NCBI GenBank assembly: GCA_963854835.1 | Contig: OY978527.1 | Coordinates: 22,749,557-22,813,556, forward strand | From: Megamerina dolium | Lineage: Eukaryota; Arthropoda; Insecta; Diptera; Megamerinidae | Direction of reading: 5' to 3' | DNA: 64,000 nt | Shown: piece by piece, positions 19,180 through 30,287 of the stretch | Numbering within the stretch: position 1 is the first letter of the stretch | Layout: every line of letters begins with the position of its first letter | Made by a program: the position numbers and the translations under genes | Notes under the pieces: generated by a model | The model's input: only the letters and a program-made list of their open reading frames with translations | What the model was told of the DNA's origin: nothing | Database searches by the model: none

Positions 19180-22100
19180 TGTTGTTGTTGTAGCAACTTC
19201 AATTTGTGTCGTCGTCAGTATCCCAAGCTATTGTTCGCTCGTGTTCTCGTGAAGGTCAAGTCCCAGAAATGTGGCCACCTCAAGAGGATGTGTCCAGAGC
19301 TGTATGGGTGTCAAATTTGTGGGGTGCAAGGGACAATTGAATAAGTGGAGAGTGTCGTGGGGTGATTGGCCGCAATCGGGGCATTTGTCCGGTATATTGG
19401 GATCGATTTTTGAAAGATAATTATTGTGGAATTTACTGTATCCCGATCTGAGTTGCGCCAGGGTGCACCTTGTTCTCCTGGGTAGTAATTTTTCCACGCT
19501 GGCAACAAGTGGGGGTGTTCCGTTAAGGATTTTGTTGGGCTGGTGCGCGCTCGTCGCAGCTTCTACCCTTCCGCATGCAAGCATTTGGAAGCAGAGGAGT
19601 GCGAGTTGTAAGCCAGCGAATTGTTTGTTAGTCTGTCAATGTCGTCATTGTAAACCGTCAAGTCGTTCCTGATCCGCCTCGGGAGTGGCGGCGCAAATGT
19701 GAGCGCGTTGTTGGGGTGTCCTTCCATGTGGCAGGCCAGCCAAAACTGTTTGGCCAGCCAAAACTGTTTGGCCAGCAACTCGTTGTGTTCACGAACTTTT
19801 AGCAGCTTCGTCTCATCATGCAGGTGGTCCTCGTGTGACATAAGGTGGCAGCCAGTGATGGTACGGAGTGCTGCATTTTGGGCCTCTTGTAGTCTACGCC
19901 ACTGTGTGTCACTTATAGATGGTGTCCAGACGGGGGCTGCATAATTCACCACTGATCTGCCTATCGCTTTGTAAGTTGTGAGTAGCGTTTCGCTGTCTTT
20001 TCCCCATGAACTTCCAGCGAGGGCCTTGAGCACATTGTTGCGTTTGCAGAAATTATCGCGAGTTTTGGCAGCGTGAGTGGAGAAAGTGAGGAGATTGTCG
20101 AAGGTTAGGCCTAGAATCTTTGGGTTTTTGACCGTTGGGATCCTCCGATTGTCAATGGTGATATCCAATTCGATCCCCACTTCCTTGGTCCATGGGGTGA
20201 AGAGCGTTGCAGTTGATTTCTCGGGAGAGAGATGTAGGTTTCTGCCACGGAGAAATTGCGCTACTTCATGGAGATAGGCGTTGATGTTGGTGGATAGCTC
20301 GTCAGTGTTCTTACCCGTAGCGAGGATTGTACAATCATCTGCGTACGATACGAGCGTAATATTGCCTGGGGGAGGCGGTAATTTCGAGATGTAATGGTTG
20401 AACAGCAGGGGGGATAAAACACCTCCCTGCGGGACACCTTGTTTTACACGCCTATATTTGGATTTACGGTTCCTGAACTCCACATATGCGTTCCAGCCGC
20501 TCATGTAATTTGCCAGCTATCTCTTTATGCTGTTGGGCAGCGGTGACTCATACACATCCTGCAGAAGAGTGGCGTGACTCACCATATCAAACGCCTTCGC
20601 CAAGTCTAGCGCCACGAGTACGGTTCTGTCGCAAGGCTTCCGCTGGTTTATGCCGCAAGCAATTTGCGACTGGATCAGCGAGAGAGCAGCGGTGGTGCTG
20701 TGCATCTTTCGGAAACCATGCTGGTGTGGGGCCAGCTTCAGATCCCCAGCGAGTGTAGGGAGGAGGAGGAGAGTTTTCGCAACTGGGGAGAGCAGCGAGT
20801 TTGGTCGGAAGGATTTCCCTTGGTCCACCGGCTTGCCAGGCTTAGGAATGGGGATGATGCGTCCTACCTTCCAAATGTCTGGAATGATGGAAGAGCATAT
20901 TGACAGGTTGAAGATAGTCGCTAGGTATTACAACCCTGAGTCGCCCAAGTTCTTGAGCATCATCATTGAGATCCCATCCGGGCCCAGCGCCTTAGACGCT
21001 TTGGCACCTTTGATGGCGTTACCCACCTCCTGAGCCGTAAAATCGATGATGTCGTTATTGGCCATAGTCTTGAGGGCGTGGAGCTTCCTGATGATTGCTC
21101 TTTTTGATTTGTCCCTCCATACAGGGCGTTCGACAGACTGGCGGCAGAACAGACTCGTGTATCTCTCAGCACCCTCCACCACATCAGTGTTGAAGGAGAT
21201 AGCAGCAAGGTCTTTGCGTCTCTCTGGCTTAGAGAGGGCCTTAATCGTTGACCACAATCTTTTTGAACCGTTTTCGCAGCGGTCCAGATGTTCCGACCAT
21301 TTCTTCTTCCTATGTTCGTCCACAAGCTGCTTTATCTTGGCGTTTATCTCCTCGATGCGTTGGTCACCAGGATCGATCGCTCTGATGGAATCTCTTTCGT
21401 CAGCGAGCATAGCAGCTTCTCGAGGAAAATTTGGACGGATGATCGGTATTCTGCCAGCCGGTATTCATTGGGCGGCGGCTCTCCTGATCACCTCTCTGAA
21501 GAGTTTTTCACCAGCGCGCACATTTGATGGCGTTTGTGCACGAGCGAATGCGCAATCAGTCTGCGTTCGGAACTTATCCCAGTTGGCCTTGTTGTAGTTA
21601 ATGAAAGTTTTCCTTTCCGCCTCCATGAAATCATCCGGACGTTCAATGGTGATAGTAATGGGCAGATGATCAGACCGTAGTCTGATGCCAGTGGTCCAAC
21701 TGGTCTGGTGAACTGGAGCAGGATCCAGTCAATCTAGTCTGCAAGCCGTTGTTGAGGACTCCGAAGGAGGAGCCGTCTATCTGCTCCGCAATGTTGTTGC
21801 CACGCTGATCATTGCCCAGAGCCGAGCTCCACATCTCCTGGTGAGCATTAAAATCACCGATCACAAGCCGATTGTCACCATCAAGCAGCTGCGCAATTTG
21901 GGGCTAGTAGCCACCGTCGCAGCTACTACCGGGTGGAATGTAGACATTAACAATCTCCACCTCAGCACCCCCGGATCTGATTGCCATCCCTTGGAGCTCC
22001 ATGAAGTTGTCATTTGTGCAGGTTGACAAAGGCAGCTGGCGATATTTGACGCTGTTATGGAGAATAAAAGCTATACCACCACCGCTGTTGCGCGTTCTCT

Positions 22101-22328
22101 CTACTCGGAAGATGTTATAGTCACCTAAATGGGTGAGTTTTGATCGACTTGACAGCTTGGTCTCTTGAATCGCCGCTATCGGAATGTTATAGCGATCCAT
22201 ATGGTCAACAATCTCATGGAGCTTACCCCAAAGGACGTTGAAATTGTTATTGAAGTTGACAACCTTTGGTCGAGACAGATGTCTGGAATCGTTTCGGGAC
22301 GTAGACCCAGTTGCCGCGGAAACACAGT
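19180..22328 (-). mobile_element. I-group non-LTR retrotransposon (Line-I)
   Basis: A minus-strand LINE inserted in Loa-Q with exact 9-bp duplications (GGGTGCAGT). Its 3' tail reads (CAACAA)n on the minus strand (GTTGTTGTTGTTG at 19180-19192). It contains only ORF2: endonuclease, RT and a terminal Cys-rich knuckle. Clade is uncertain; the RT (QGVPQGGVLSPLLFN, SYADDCTILATG) matches a type common in fly genomes, and no RNase H is visible. The 5' end lies at or just before the endonuclease start, so ORF1 was not copied. Confidence 0.88.
19228..22328 (-). pseudogene. Line-I ORF2: endonuclease and RT, few lesions
   Basis: The endonuclease runs 22328 to about 21600 (MDRYNIPIAAIQETKLSSRS; SGGGIAFILHNSVKYRQL; IGDFNAHQEMWSSAL), with a frame break near 21865-21900. 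RT follows: ALGPDGISMMMLKNLG, a TAG-type stop near 20928, SFRPNSLLSPVAKTLL, motif A VALDLAKAFDMVSHATLL, one stop at 20517-20519, GVPQGGVLSPLLFN and motif C SYADDC. The three blocks from 21410 to 19563 share one frame, so only two nonsense codons break that stretch. The C-terminal part (19584-19228) is in a shifted frame and ends with CPDCGQSPHDTLHLFNCP. An 18-base in-frame tandem duplication lies at 19734-19769. Confidence 0.88.
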
Positions 22329-22337
22329 GGGTGCAGT

Positions 22338-25300
22338 CAAACCAAGCGCTGCACTTATCATTAATACTAATATTAAATATCTGCCATATATAGAATTTAT
22401 CAATGGCGACATGGCAGCAGTACTAATTGAAACGGGAAGTAAATGGAGGCTGTCATAGCCTCAGCCTACTTTCCAGAGGACGCCAATGAAACACCACCAC
22501 CGAACATCAAGAGATTAGTGGACTACTGTAAGACACACAACAAGACCTTAATTAGTGGCTGCGATGCAAATGCGCACAATACAATCTGGGGCAGTACAGA
22601 CACAAGAGCCGAGTCACTTTTAGAATTTCTACTACAAACTAACATATCTATTGCAAACAGAGGTAATAAACCTACTTGGGAAAATGCCATACGACAAGAG
22701 GACTTTGATTTAACATTCATAATAAAAAACTCACTTGATATGATCACAAAATGAAGAGTCTCAGATGAGGACTCGATGTCTGACCATAAACATATACTTT
22801 TTAAAATCATGGGACTAATTAAGAGCGAAATGCTCTATAGAAGCGCTAAATCAACCAACTGGGATAAATACTCAGACTGTATAGAATTTAAACTAACCAG
22901 AAGCATGCTTCCCATAAAATCAATAGAAGAATTGGATGCATCAGTTGGAAGTTTGACTGCCTCCATTATATCCTCATATCACAAATGTCCGCTTCAAAAA
23001 AAACCCCAACAAAGAGGGTTCCTTGGTGAAACAAAGATCTTGAAAATCTGCGTCAAATAGCAAGTTCTAAATTTAATGATGCAAAGAAAAACAAAACATG
23101 GGACGAATATAGGAAAGCCTTGATATTATATAACAAGGAACTAAGGAACTCATGGATAAACTTCTGTGAGGAACTTAGAGATTGTCCAACCACAGCCAGC
23201 ATACAAAAGTCATTGTTCAAGGGACCTTCTCAAACACTTTTGACAATAAACTAGAGCTTCTTCTTAGAACTCATTTTCCTGAATGTCGGCTTAACACAAC
23301 CAGTGAGGTTGAAACTCTAAAAGAAGAAACTCTACTATCTTTAGAATAGTCAACTTCGAAAAGGTAGAATGGGCAATCAACTCGTTCAAACCCTACAAGT
23401 TACCCAGACCTGATGGTATATTTCCAGCCCTACTTTCTAAGGGGACCAAGGGATTAATACACATCTTGGTTCATATCATCAGATCTAGCTTAATGTTGGG
23501 ATATGTTCCAAAGATTTGACGAGAGGTCAAGATTATATTCCTACCAAAGGGCGGCAACAAACCCCCTGAATTAGTCAATCAGTCTTACGTCCTTCATGTT
23601 GAAAACCGTGGAGAAGATATTGGACTGCTACCTAAAAGAGGGGGTAATTTCTAACACTACACTACACAAAACTACAATTTGCTTATCAAAAAGGGAAATC
23701 TACAGTCACAGCACTGCACACAATTGTTCGCGATATAGAAAAGGCATTACGCCTAAAGGAAGTAGCCCTCAGTGCATTTATGCATATTGAGGGTGCCTTC
23801 GATAACGCGAACTTTCAGTCAATGGAACTTACACTCTCCAATAGAGAAGCAAATCCAGCAATAGTAAAATGGGTAATAATATGCTGAACCAAAGAACAAT
23901 CACAGTATCTTTAGGTCAAGCCAACCTAAGTGTTACAGCGGTAAAAGGATGTCCGCAGGAGGTGTACTATCACCGCTGCTTTGGTCCCTACTAGCTGACG
24001 CCCTAATGCAGATCCTTAACAATAAAGGGTACAAAACAATTAGATATGCTGATGACGTATCTATAATAATCAAAGGCAACCATAAAAGGACTATTGGGGA
24101 CTTAATGCAGGATGCGTTTAATACAACATGGAAGTGCTGTAGGAAAGAGGCGCTATCAATTAACCCCACCAAATCACTATTGTCCCCTTCACCAGAAAAA
24201 GCACTCCAATATTAAAATTAAACGAGAGAGAGATACCCATGAAGGAAGAGGTAAAATATTTAGGGATCATCCTGGATAAAAAATTCACATGGAAGCACAA
24301 CTCAATTCAGTAATAACAAAGGCCATGAAAAACCTTTGGACTACAGAACAACTTCTAGAGAAATCCTGAGGTATGAGCCCTAAAATAACCTTCTGGATTT
24401 ACACGAAAATGGTCGGATCCATCATACTATTTAGGGCATTGGTATGGTGGGTAAAAATCAATCAAACAACAGTTATATCAAAACTGTGCAAATTACAAAG
24501 GCTAGCATGCTTAAGCATCACAGGGGCTATGAAAGCTACCCCTACTGCTGGAATGGAAGCGTTGTCAAACTTACCACCACTACACATAGCAATATAAGAG
24601 GCTGCTGCAATGCAAGCGCTCTGAATACATATGAAAGAAAAATTCAAAGCAGATAAAAGACTGGACACGTGGAGATCTTAAACAAGGTCGGAAAAGTAAC
24701 ACATATGACACAGACAAGTGACCACACAGACCAAGTACTCAATTTCACCAAGAGATACAATGTCATTTTCCCCTCAAGGGAGGAGTGGAACGCTAGCCCA
24801 ACATGGTTACACGATGATTCGCAAAAATGGTATACAGATGAATCTAGAACGCTTCAGGGTGTAGGAGCAGGAATAGTGGGACGTAGAACACACAAATCAA
24901 TAACACTATGTGCGGATACCACTATTTTCCACGCGGAGCTTTTGCTATAACGGAAACAGTGGAAATCTTATCCAAAAAAAGACTCCAAAGTGTCAAAATT
25001 AAAATACTCTCACTCACCCAATCAGTCCTCAAAGCTCTTAAAAGATATACATTCACATCAAAAGTCCTCACAGAGTGTAACAATGCACTTAACATACTGG
25101 CCATCCACAATCAGGTCTCTCTGATCTGGGTGCCAGGACATGAAGGACACGAAGGTAATGAAAAGGCGAAATTTTATGCCAAAAAAGAGGCTGAAGGGTC
25201 ATTTGTCGGTCCATCCCCTTTCTTTAGGTTCAATGAAAACAACATAAAACAGGATACCATGAAATGGATTCAACATAAAATCGGAGAATATTAAAATGAC

Positions 25301-25430
25301 ATTGGCGGTCTCAACCACTCCAAAAAATTCCTGAGCTTTGGTGCCAAAAGAGCAAACACCGCTCTCAACTTAATCAAAAAAAGTCTTAGATTACTCTCCG
25401 GATCACTAACAGGCCACCTCGCATGCAATA
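22338..25430 (+). pseudogene. LOA-like ORF2 remainder (Loa-Q), broken
   Basis: Endonuclease: AALIINTNIKYLPYIEF, a frameshift near 22441, then SGCDANAHNTIWGSTDTR and NRGNKPTWENAIRQEDFDLT, followed by a stop and SDHKHILFKI. RT: decayed across 23340-24000 with traces of LKTVEKILDCYLKEG, then GGVLSPLLWSLLADALMQ and motif C YADDVSIII. The motif A region reads IEGAFDNAN with His replacing the Asp before it (near 23785). RNase H lies at about 24820-25230 (WYTDESRTLQGVGAGIVG; WVPGHEGHEGNEKAKFYAK). There are more than ten frame breaks. Confidence 0.85.
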
Positions 25431-25538
25431 AACACTTACACAAAATAGTAACCTTGGCAACACCTGAACAAATTTTAGATGGATTACCTCTAGCTTTTGC
25501 GTATTTTGCGATTCGAAAGAGCATTATATAAATAATTG

Positions 25539-25745
25539 TATAAAGTTCATAAATTTATCGCCGAATTTGCGCTACAAGGAAGCTAAGCGGCTTCAACTTT
25601 GTTTAAATTGTCTACGCAAAGGCCATAACCTACAACGATGTAAGTCTGGGCATTGTCGTCATTGCTCAGCCAAGCACAATTCTCTTCTTCACATGAACCC
25701 AATTTCGTCGTCTTCAAATCCACAAGAAATTGAAGCTACAACCTC
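25539..25745 (+). pseudogene. BEL/Pao retrotransposon gag fragment
   Basis: An open frame reads KFINLSPNLRYKEAKRLQLC, then CLNCLRKGHNLQRC and CRHCSAKHNSLLH. This pair of knuckles (CX2CX4HX4C, then CX2CX3HX4H) preceded by a KEAKRLQLC-type lead is the signature of BEL/Pao Gag proteins. It ends in Ser/Asn-rich sequence and AT-rich DNA at about 25745. Nothing else of that element is visible nearby. Confidence 0.75.
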
Positions 25746-27059
25746 ATATAATAAACTATTATTTAATTATAATTAATTATAATTAATTATTTATTTATAA
25801 TTAATTATTTATTTTATGACTGAAAACAAACATGTATTATTTAAAAAAAGAATTTATATATTTTTTAGTTTAAATCAATTTAAGTTATATTATTTTATTT
25901 ATTTTAAGATAAATGAATTAAAGCACCATAATATACAAATAGAAAAAGTGGTTACTTCTACCCATTAAAAATATTTTGAACCTAGTTACGTAATGGAAAC
26001 CAGTGTATATGTAGCTATTTATAAAGTAGTCTAATGTGACTAGTCATGTATATACTCCTATGTAATGCAGAGCTGGGTTAGGTTGCCCAATCAATGACAT
26101 CGCAATGTAATATTTCTAATCTCTTTTCATATCTTTTGACTATACCGAAACGTGATCCTGGTTACAGTGTGCCTACTTACGGTATTATTGTTACTAGTTA
26201 CACTTTTTGCAGGGAAATTATTAATCGGTAACCACGAAGTAACGTTAATGTTTTGAATGATGTAATTGGTATTCACATAAACGTTTAAATTTACGAAACG
26301 CTGAAGTTACGCACTGAAACCTTCGCTTAAACTTACAGAATTTGTGTAAACCACTTCTCATAGGCATTTAAGAGTTTAGGTAAGGACCCAGGCTATATTT
26401 CACGTTGAAATTTTTCCTGTAACCCCACTTTATTTGGCCTGATGCATGATCGTTTCACCAGCAAAAAAGTGTAAAATTAATTATTCATTTATTCTTTATT
26501 TATTCAATTATGGACAACAATAATTTCAATAATTGGACGGCAACCATTTAGAATGAAATGTGGAGATATATCTTCAAACTTGTTCACTACATAGGGGCGT
26601 TTTCTGTCTGCTGCATTAAATTGTTGAAACCATCCAACAACACACTTTTTTTTGTTCAATGTACTCTTCCAATACTTTTATAACATTTATTAGCACCCCA
26701 TAGATAAAAGTTTAGTAGATACATAAATTTTGTATGCAAGTATCATACATCAAATGCCCATCAAAATCCCAGACTAACCTTGAGTTGCTGAAAAAGAAAC
26801 TCGCCTTCATTTATTTCTCCAAAGAAGCGTTTTCGAAATATTTGCCAAAAACATGATTTTTTTCACTTTTTTAGACAATGGCAAAAATCTCGAAAACAAC
26901 TTATACATATAATATGATTTCCACACCATTCGATAGCAGTGGTCTTCTTTTTTCCGGTAATATATCGCCTGTGTCGATTGGATTAAATTTGACTGAAATA
27001 TATGAGAAAAAATTACTCCTTTTCAGTTGTTCCATTGACATGAAAAAAAATTATTACAC
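25746..27059. other. AT-rich spacer with one unidentified ORF remnant
   Basis: Mostly AT-rich sequence without recognisable genes. On the minus strand 26705-26513 reads LINVIKVLEEYIEQ, and after a one-base slip in an A run it continues VVGWFQQFNAADRKRPYVVN and HFILNGCRPIIEIIVVHN before TGA and AATAAATAAAG. I do not recognise this; it may be the last exon of a lost gene or part of an unknown transposon. Near 26820-26890 a TTTTCGAAATATTTGC-type stretch resembles 30700-30790 in reverse. Confidence 0.4.
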
Positions 27060-27068
27060 ATATTTTTA

Positions 27069-28414
27069 TCCCAAATGCTGGAAAACTTCAAAAATTATTA
27101 TGATAGCAAAACCAGGAAAAGACCCTACAAAAGTTGCATCGTACAGACCTATCAGCCTCCTGCCTCTACTTTCTAAAGTATTCGAAAAGCTACTTGTCAT
27201 GAATATAACTCCATTTATTAATCTCAACCAACTGATTCCTCAACATCAGTTTGGATTTAGAAAACAGCACGGCACAATAGAACAAGTCCACCGCATTGTA
27301 ACTCTGATAAGGAACACTTTTGAAGAAAAAAAGTATTGCTCAGCTGTCTTTCTTGATATCACTCAAGCTTTCGATAAAGTATGGCACGATGGCCTTATTT
27401 ACAAACTCAAACTATTACTGCCTGCAAATGTCTCCTCATTGCTTAGTAGCTACCTCACGAAAAGACAATTTCTCGTACATCACAAGGATTACACAACAAA
27501 TCCATTGGATATTCACGCTGGCGTTCCTCAAGGAAGCGTTTTGGGCCCCTTACTGTATCTCTTATACACTACAGATATGCCCAGCAATAACCATACTCTC
27601 GCTCTAACCCCATAGAAGCTACTAAACTCCTGCAGACTCATATCGATTTTCTCGAAATCTGGCTAGCAAAATGGCGTATAAAAGTCAATGAATCTAAGAG
27701 CGTACATGTAACCTTCACGCTAAGGCCAGATACATGTCCCCCACTTAAAATTAATGGCCAATCAGTTCCACAATGTTCCTCAACAAAGTACTTGGGTATT
27801 CACCTCGACAGAAGGCTGACCTGGAAAAATCACATAGAGGCAAAGAAAACTCAGATCAAGCTTAAAATTAATCAGTTATGGTGGCTGATACACAAAAGAT
27901 CAAAGTTGAATCTCGAATACAAAGTGCTATTATATAAAGCAATCCTGAAGCCAATCTGGACTTATGGTATTCAGTTTTGGGGCACCGCATCTCCCTCAAA
28001 TATCGAAAAATTGCAGCGAATACAATCCAAGTGTCTGCGAATTATTGTAAACGCGCCTTGGTATATGAGGAACGTTAACATCCATCGAGATTTAAATGTA
28101 CCCACAATTTCTGAGGAAGTTGCAATGTCTTGCAGAAGCTACATTCAAAAATTACACAGTCATCCGAATCCCCTTGCTAGGCAATTGTTGCTGAGCACGG
28201 GGCATCGTCGATTAAAAATAAAAGACACACTGAATATGCTGTGAAATTGCTATACCTCGTGACTCAACAAATTGTGATGGAACGTTGGGAATATCACATA
28301 ATTTTATTTAGTTTGTAAGATTTGATTACTTATTGTTAGTTTCTAAGTAATTTTAGAAAGATCCAATAAAAAGGCTTGTAAAAAAAAAAATAAAAAAAAT
28401 AAAAAAAAATAAAA
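27069..28414 (+). mobile_element. Jockey-type LINE, 5' truncated, lacking RT motif C (Joc-3)
   Basis: A 5'-truncated near-twin of Joc-2, flanked by ATATTTTTA at 27060-27068 and 28415-28423 (AT-rich, so only moderately convincing) and ending in an interrupted poly-A. It encodes RT from PKCWKTSKIIMIAKPGKDPT through motif A VFLDITQAFDKVWHDG and VPQGSVLGPLLYLLY. About 40 bases are then deleted near 27596, removing FADDTAIL and shifting frame. The thumb and C-terminus (27792-28244) are intact. Joc-2 lacks motif A and Joc-3 lacks motif C, so neither copy can polymerise. Confidence 0.92.
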
Positions 28415-28423
28415 ATATTTTTA

Positions 28424-29051
28424 AGATTGTAGGTGGAAGATAATTTTACGGCGAAAATATTAAGTATAATATTGCCAAAATTAGACTAGAAATGTAGAAG
28501 CGAGGAGGCATTAAGTGAAGATAGGAAATTAGATTTTAGACACAAACTTGTTTGATTATGCAATGTAAGTGTATATATGGTAAATATAAAGCTATCGAGC
28601 TGAAACTTAATGCACAAGCAAAGAACTAATATATATGAAAATGAGCGGAACCGGTTGAAAATCTCACTCTCCTCCCATACAAAAGTGTGATTTGGTTTTC
28701 GAACGATCCCGCTCATTTTCGCGCTCGTCCATTATTGGCTGGGAGGCAGGTTCATTATTGGATCATTGGATATTGGAAGTTTCAGTTCGATAGCTTTATA
28801 TTAGCTTCATTTTTTTGTAATCGAGTTGCAAAAAAAATACCAACTCGCTTATAATTTCCCTTTTACTTGCTTATAATTTCCTCTTAGTTACTTAGCAACG
28901 ATGGTGGTATATATGTTTGTTTGTGAAATTTGTAAACGAAATAAAAACAAAAAACTAGCAATTCTGCGGAATATGTGTATGTCCGTTTATTTAAAATAAA
29001 TTTTTATTTACACTGGGTTTATTTTGCTTAGTTTTATTTATATAAGCTGTA
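28424..29051. other. AT-rich spacer with a small hairpin
   Basis: No coding potential is recognised. At about 28817-28850 the motif CGAGTTG, 12 bases, CAACTCG can form a hairpin, and a closely similar but longer one occurs at 56542-56570. The left mariner terminus begins at 29052. Confidence 0.5.
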
Positions 29052-30285
29052 GTAAAAAGAAACTCATTATTTTTCCAATAGATGGATTTAATAATCTGTA
29101 TCTCGCTTCGTATAAGTGTGATTGGGTTACGCTAGATGGCGTTAGAAAGATAGGATTTCGTCCTAAATAAACTTTTCAGGCAATTTTGTGATTGCTCGAC
29201 TCAGTATTGTTTGAGCACACGCCAAAGATGGACACCAGTAAAGAGAAAATACGCCATATTTTACAGTTTTTCTTCGATAAAGGCGAAAACGCAAGCCAGA
29301 CGGCTGAAAATGTGAATAGTGTTTATGGACCTGATACTGTAACAGCCAATCACGTACAATTTTGGTATCGTCGTTTCCGTTCCTGTAATTTTGATGTCAA
29401 ATATGCACCACGCTCTGGAAAGCCAATTGTCAAAATAATGGAAATCGTCGAGTCTGACCGTCATGTAAGCACTATTTCTATTACCCAGGAGCTAAACATT
29501 GCATAAAAAACCGTTTGGAACCATTTAAATAAGGCTGCATACAAAAAGAATCTCGATGTACGGGTGCCACACGAGTTAACGCAAAAAAAACCTCATGTAC
29601 CGAATTTCCTTCTGCGGATCGCAACAAAATCGATCCATTCCTGAAGCGAATGGTTACTGGTGATGAAAATTCGGTCACTCACGACAACGCCAAGCGACAA
29701 CGGTCGTGGGCGAATCACGGTGAGCCGGCGCAAACGGTGGCCAAGCCAGGATTGACGGACAGGAAGGTTTTGCTATGTACTTGGTGTGATTGGCAGGGGA
29801 TCATCTACTATGAGCTGCTCCCCTACGGCCAAACTCTTAATTCGAACCTGTTCTGTCAACAATTGGACCGTCTGAAGGAAGCAATCGCCCAAAAGTGGCC
29901 AGCTTTGGCCAATAGGAGAGGAATTGTGTTCCATCAGGAAAACGCCAGGCCACACACATCGATAAAGACTCGCCAGAATCTCCGGGAGCTTGGTTGGGAG
30001 GTTCTTATGAAACCACCTTATAGTCCGGACCTGGTACCAAGTGATTACCAAGTGCTCCTGTCTATAGCGAATGATTTTGGTGAAAAGCTCGCCTCAAGAG
30101 AAGTTTGTGAAAATCGACTGTCTCAGTTTTTTTTGCCAATAGGGACGAGGGTTTCTATGATAGTGGCATTATGAAACTACCTTCGAAATGGCAACAAGTT
30201 ATCGAACGAAACGGTGCATATTTGACCTAAATCGGATCATTTTAACTATGCTAAATAAAATCTTCACTAATGGATTTTTTTTACT
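29052..30285 (+). mobile_element. mariner DNA transposon, inactive (Mar-1)
   Basis: A 1234-bp Tc1/mariner element with TA at both edges (29050-29051 and 30286-30287). The ends are imperfect inverted repeats: GTAAAAAGAAACTCATTA on the left pairs with TAATGGATTTTTTTTAC on the right. The length suits a mariner (about 1.3 kb) with a small internal deletion. It carries a single transposase gene with several lesions. Confidence 0.87.
29228..30230 (+). pseudogene. mariner transposase, degenerate
   Basis: ATG at 29228. The N-terminal paired helix-turn-helix DNA-binding region (MDTSKEKIRHILQFFFDKGE; VQFWYRRFRSCNFDVKYAPR) is followed by a TAA near 29504, then a small deletion and frameshifts around 29590-29640. 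The catalytic part 29650-30174 has the first Asp (VTGDE), then FHQENARPHT, where the second catalytic Asp is replaced by Glu, then YSPDLVPSDY with the third Asp 34 residues later, so the DD34D spacing is kept. A final frameshift precedes KLPSKWQQVIERNGAYLT and the stop. Confidence 0.9.
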
Positions 30286-30287
30286 AG

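Larger units (their letters stand above)
18661..25540 (+). mobile_element. LOA-like LINE split by Line-I (Loa-Q)
   Basis: A third LOA-like element. ORF1 lies at 18661-19179 and ORF2 resumes at 22338. Between them Line-I is inserted with GGGTGCAGT duplicated at 19171-19179 and 22329-22337. Removing it joins SRIAAG to AVKPSAALIINTN in frame, so an earlier deletion had already fused ORF1 to mid-endonuclease. The 3' end is lost before the C-terminal knuckle, where the sequence passes into a BEL/Pao scrap. Heavy decay suggests an old insertion. Confidence 0.85.

Noticed and set aside
26878..27068. Open frame running into Joc-3, with KKNYYTY resembling Jockey ORF1
   Set aside because: The 9-bp duplication places the Joc-3 start at 27069, and the upstream match is only a few residues in AT-rich DNA. 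It is chance readthrough, not an ORF1-RT fusion.
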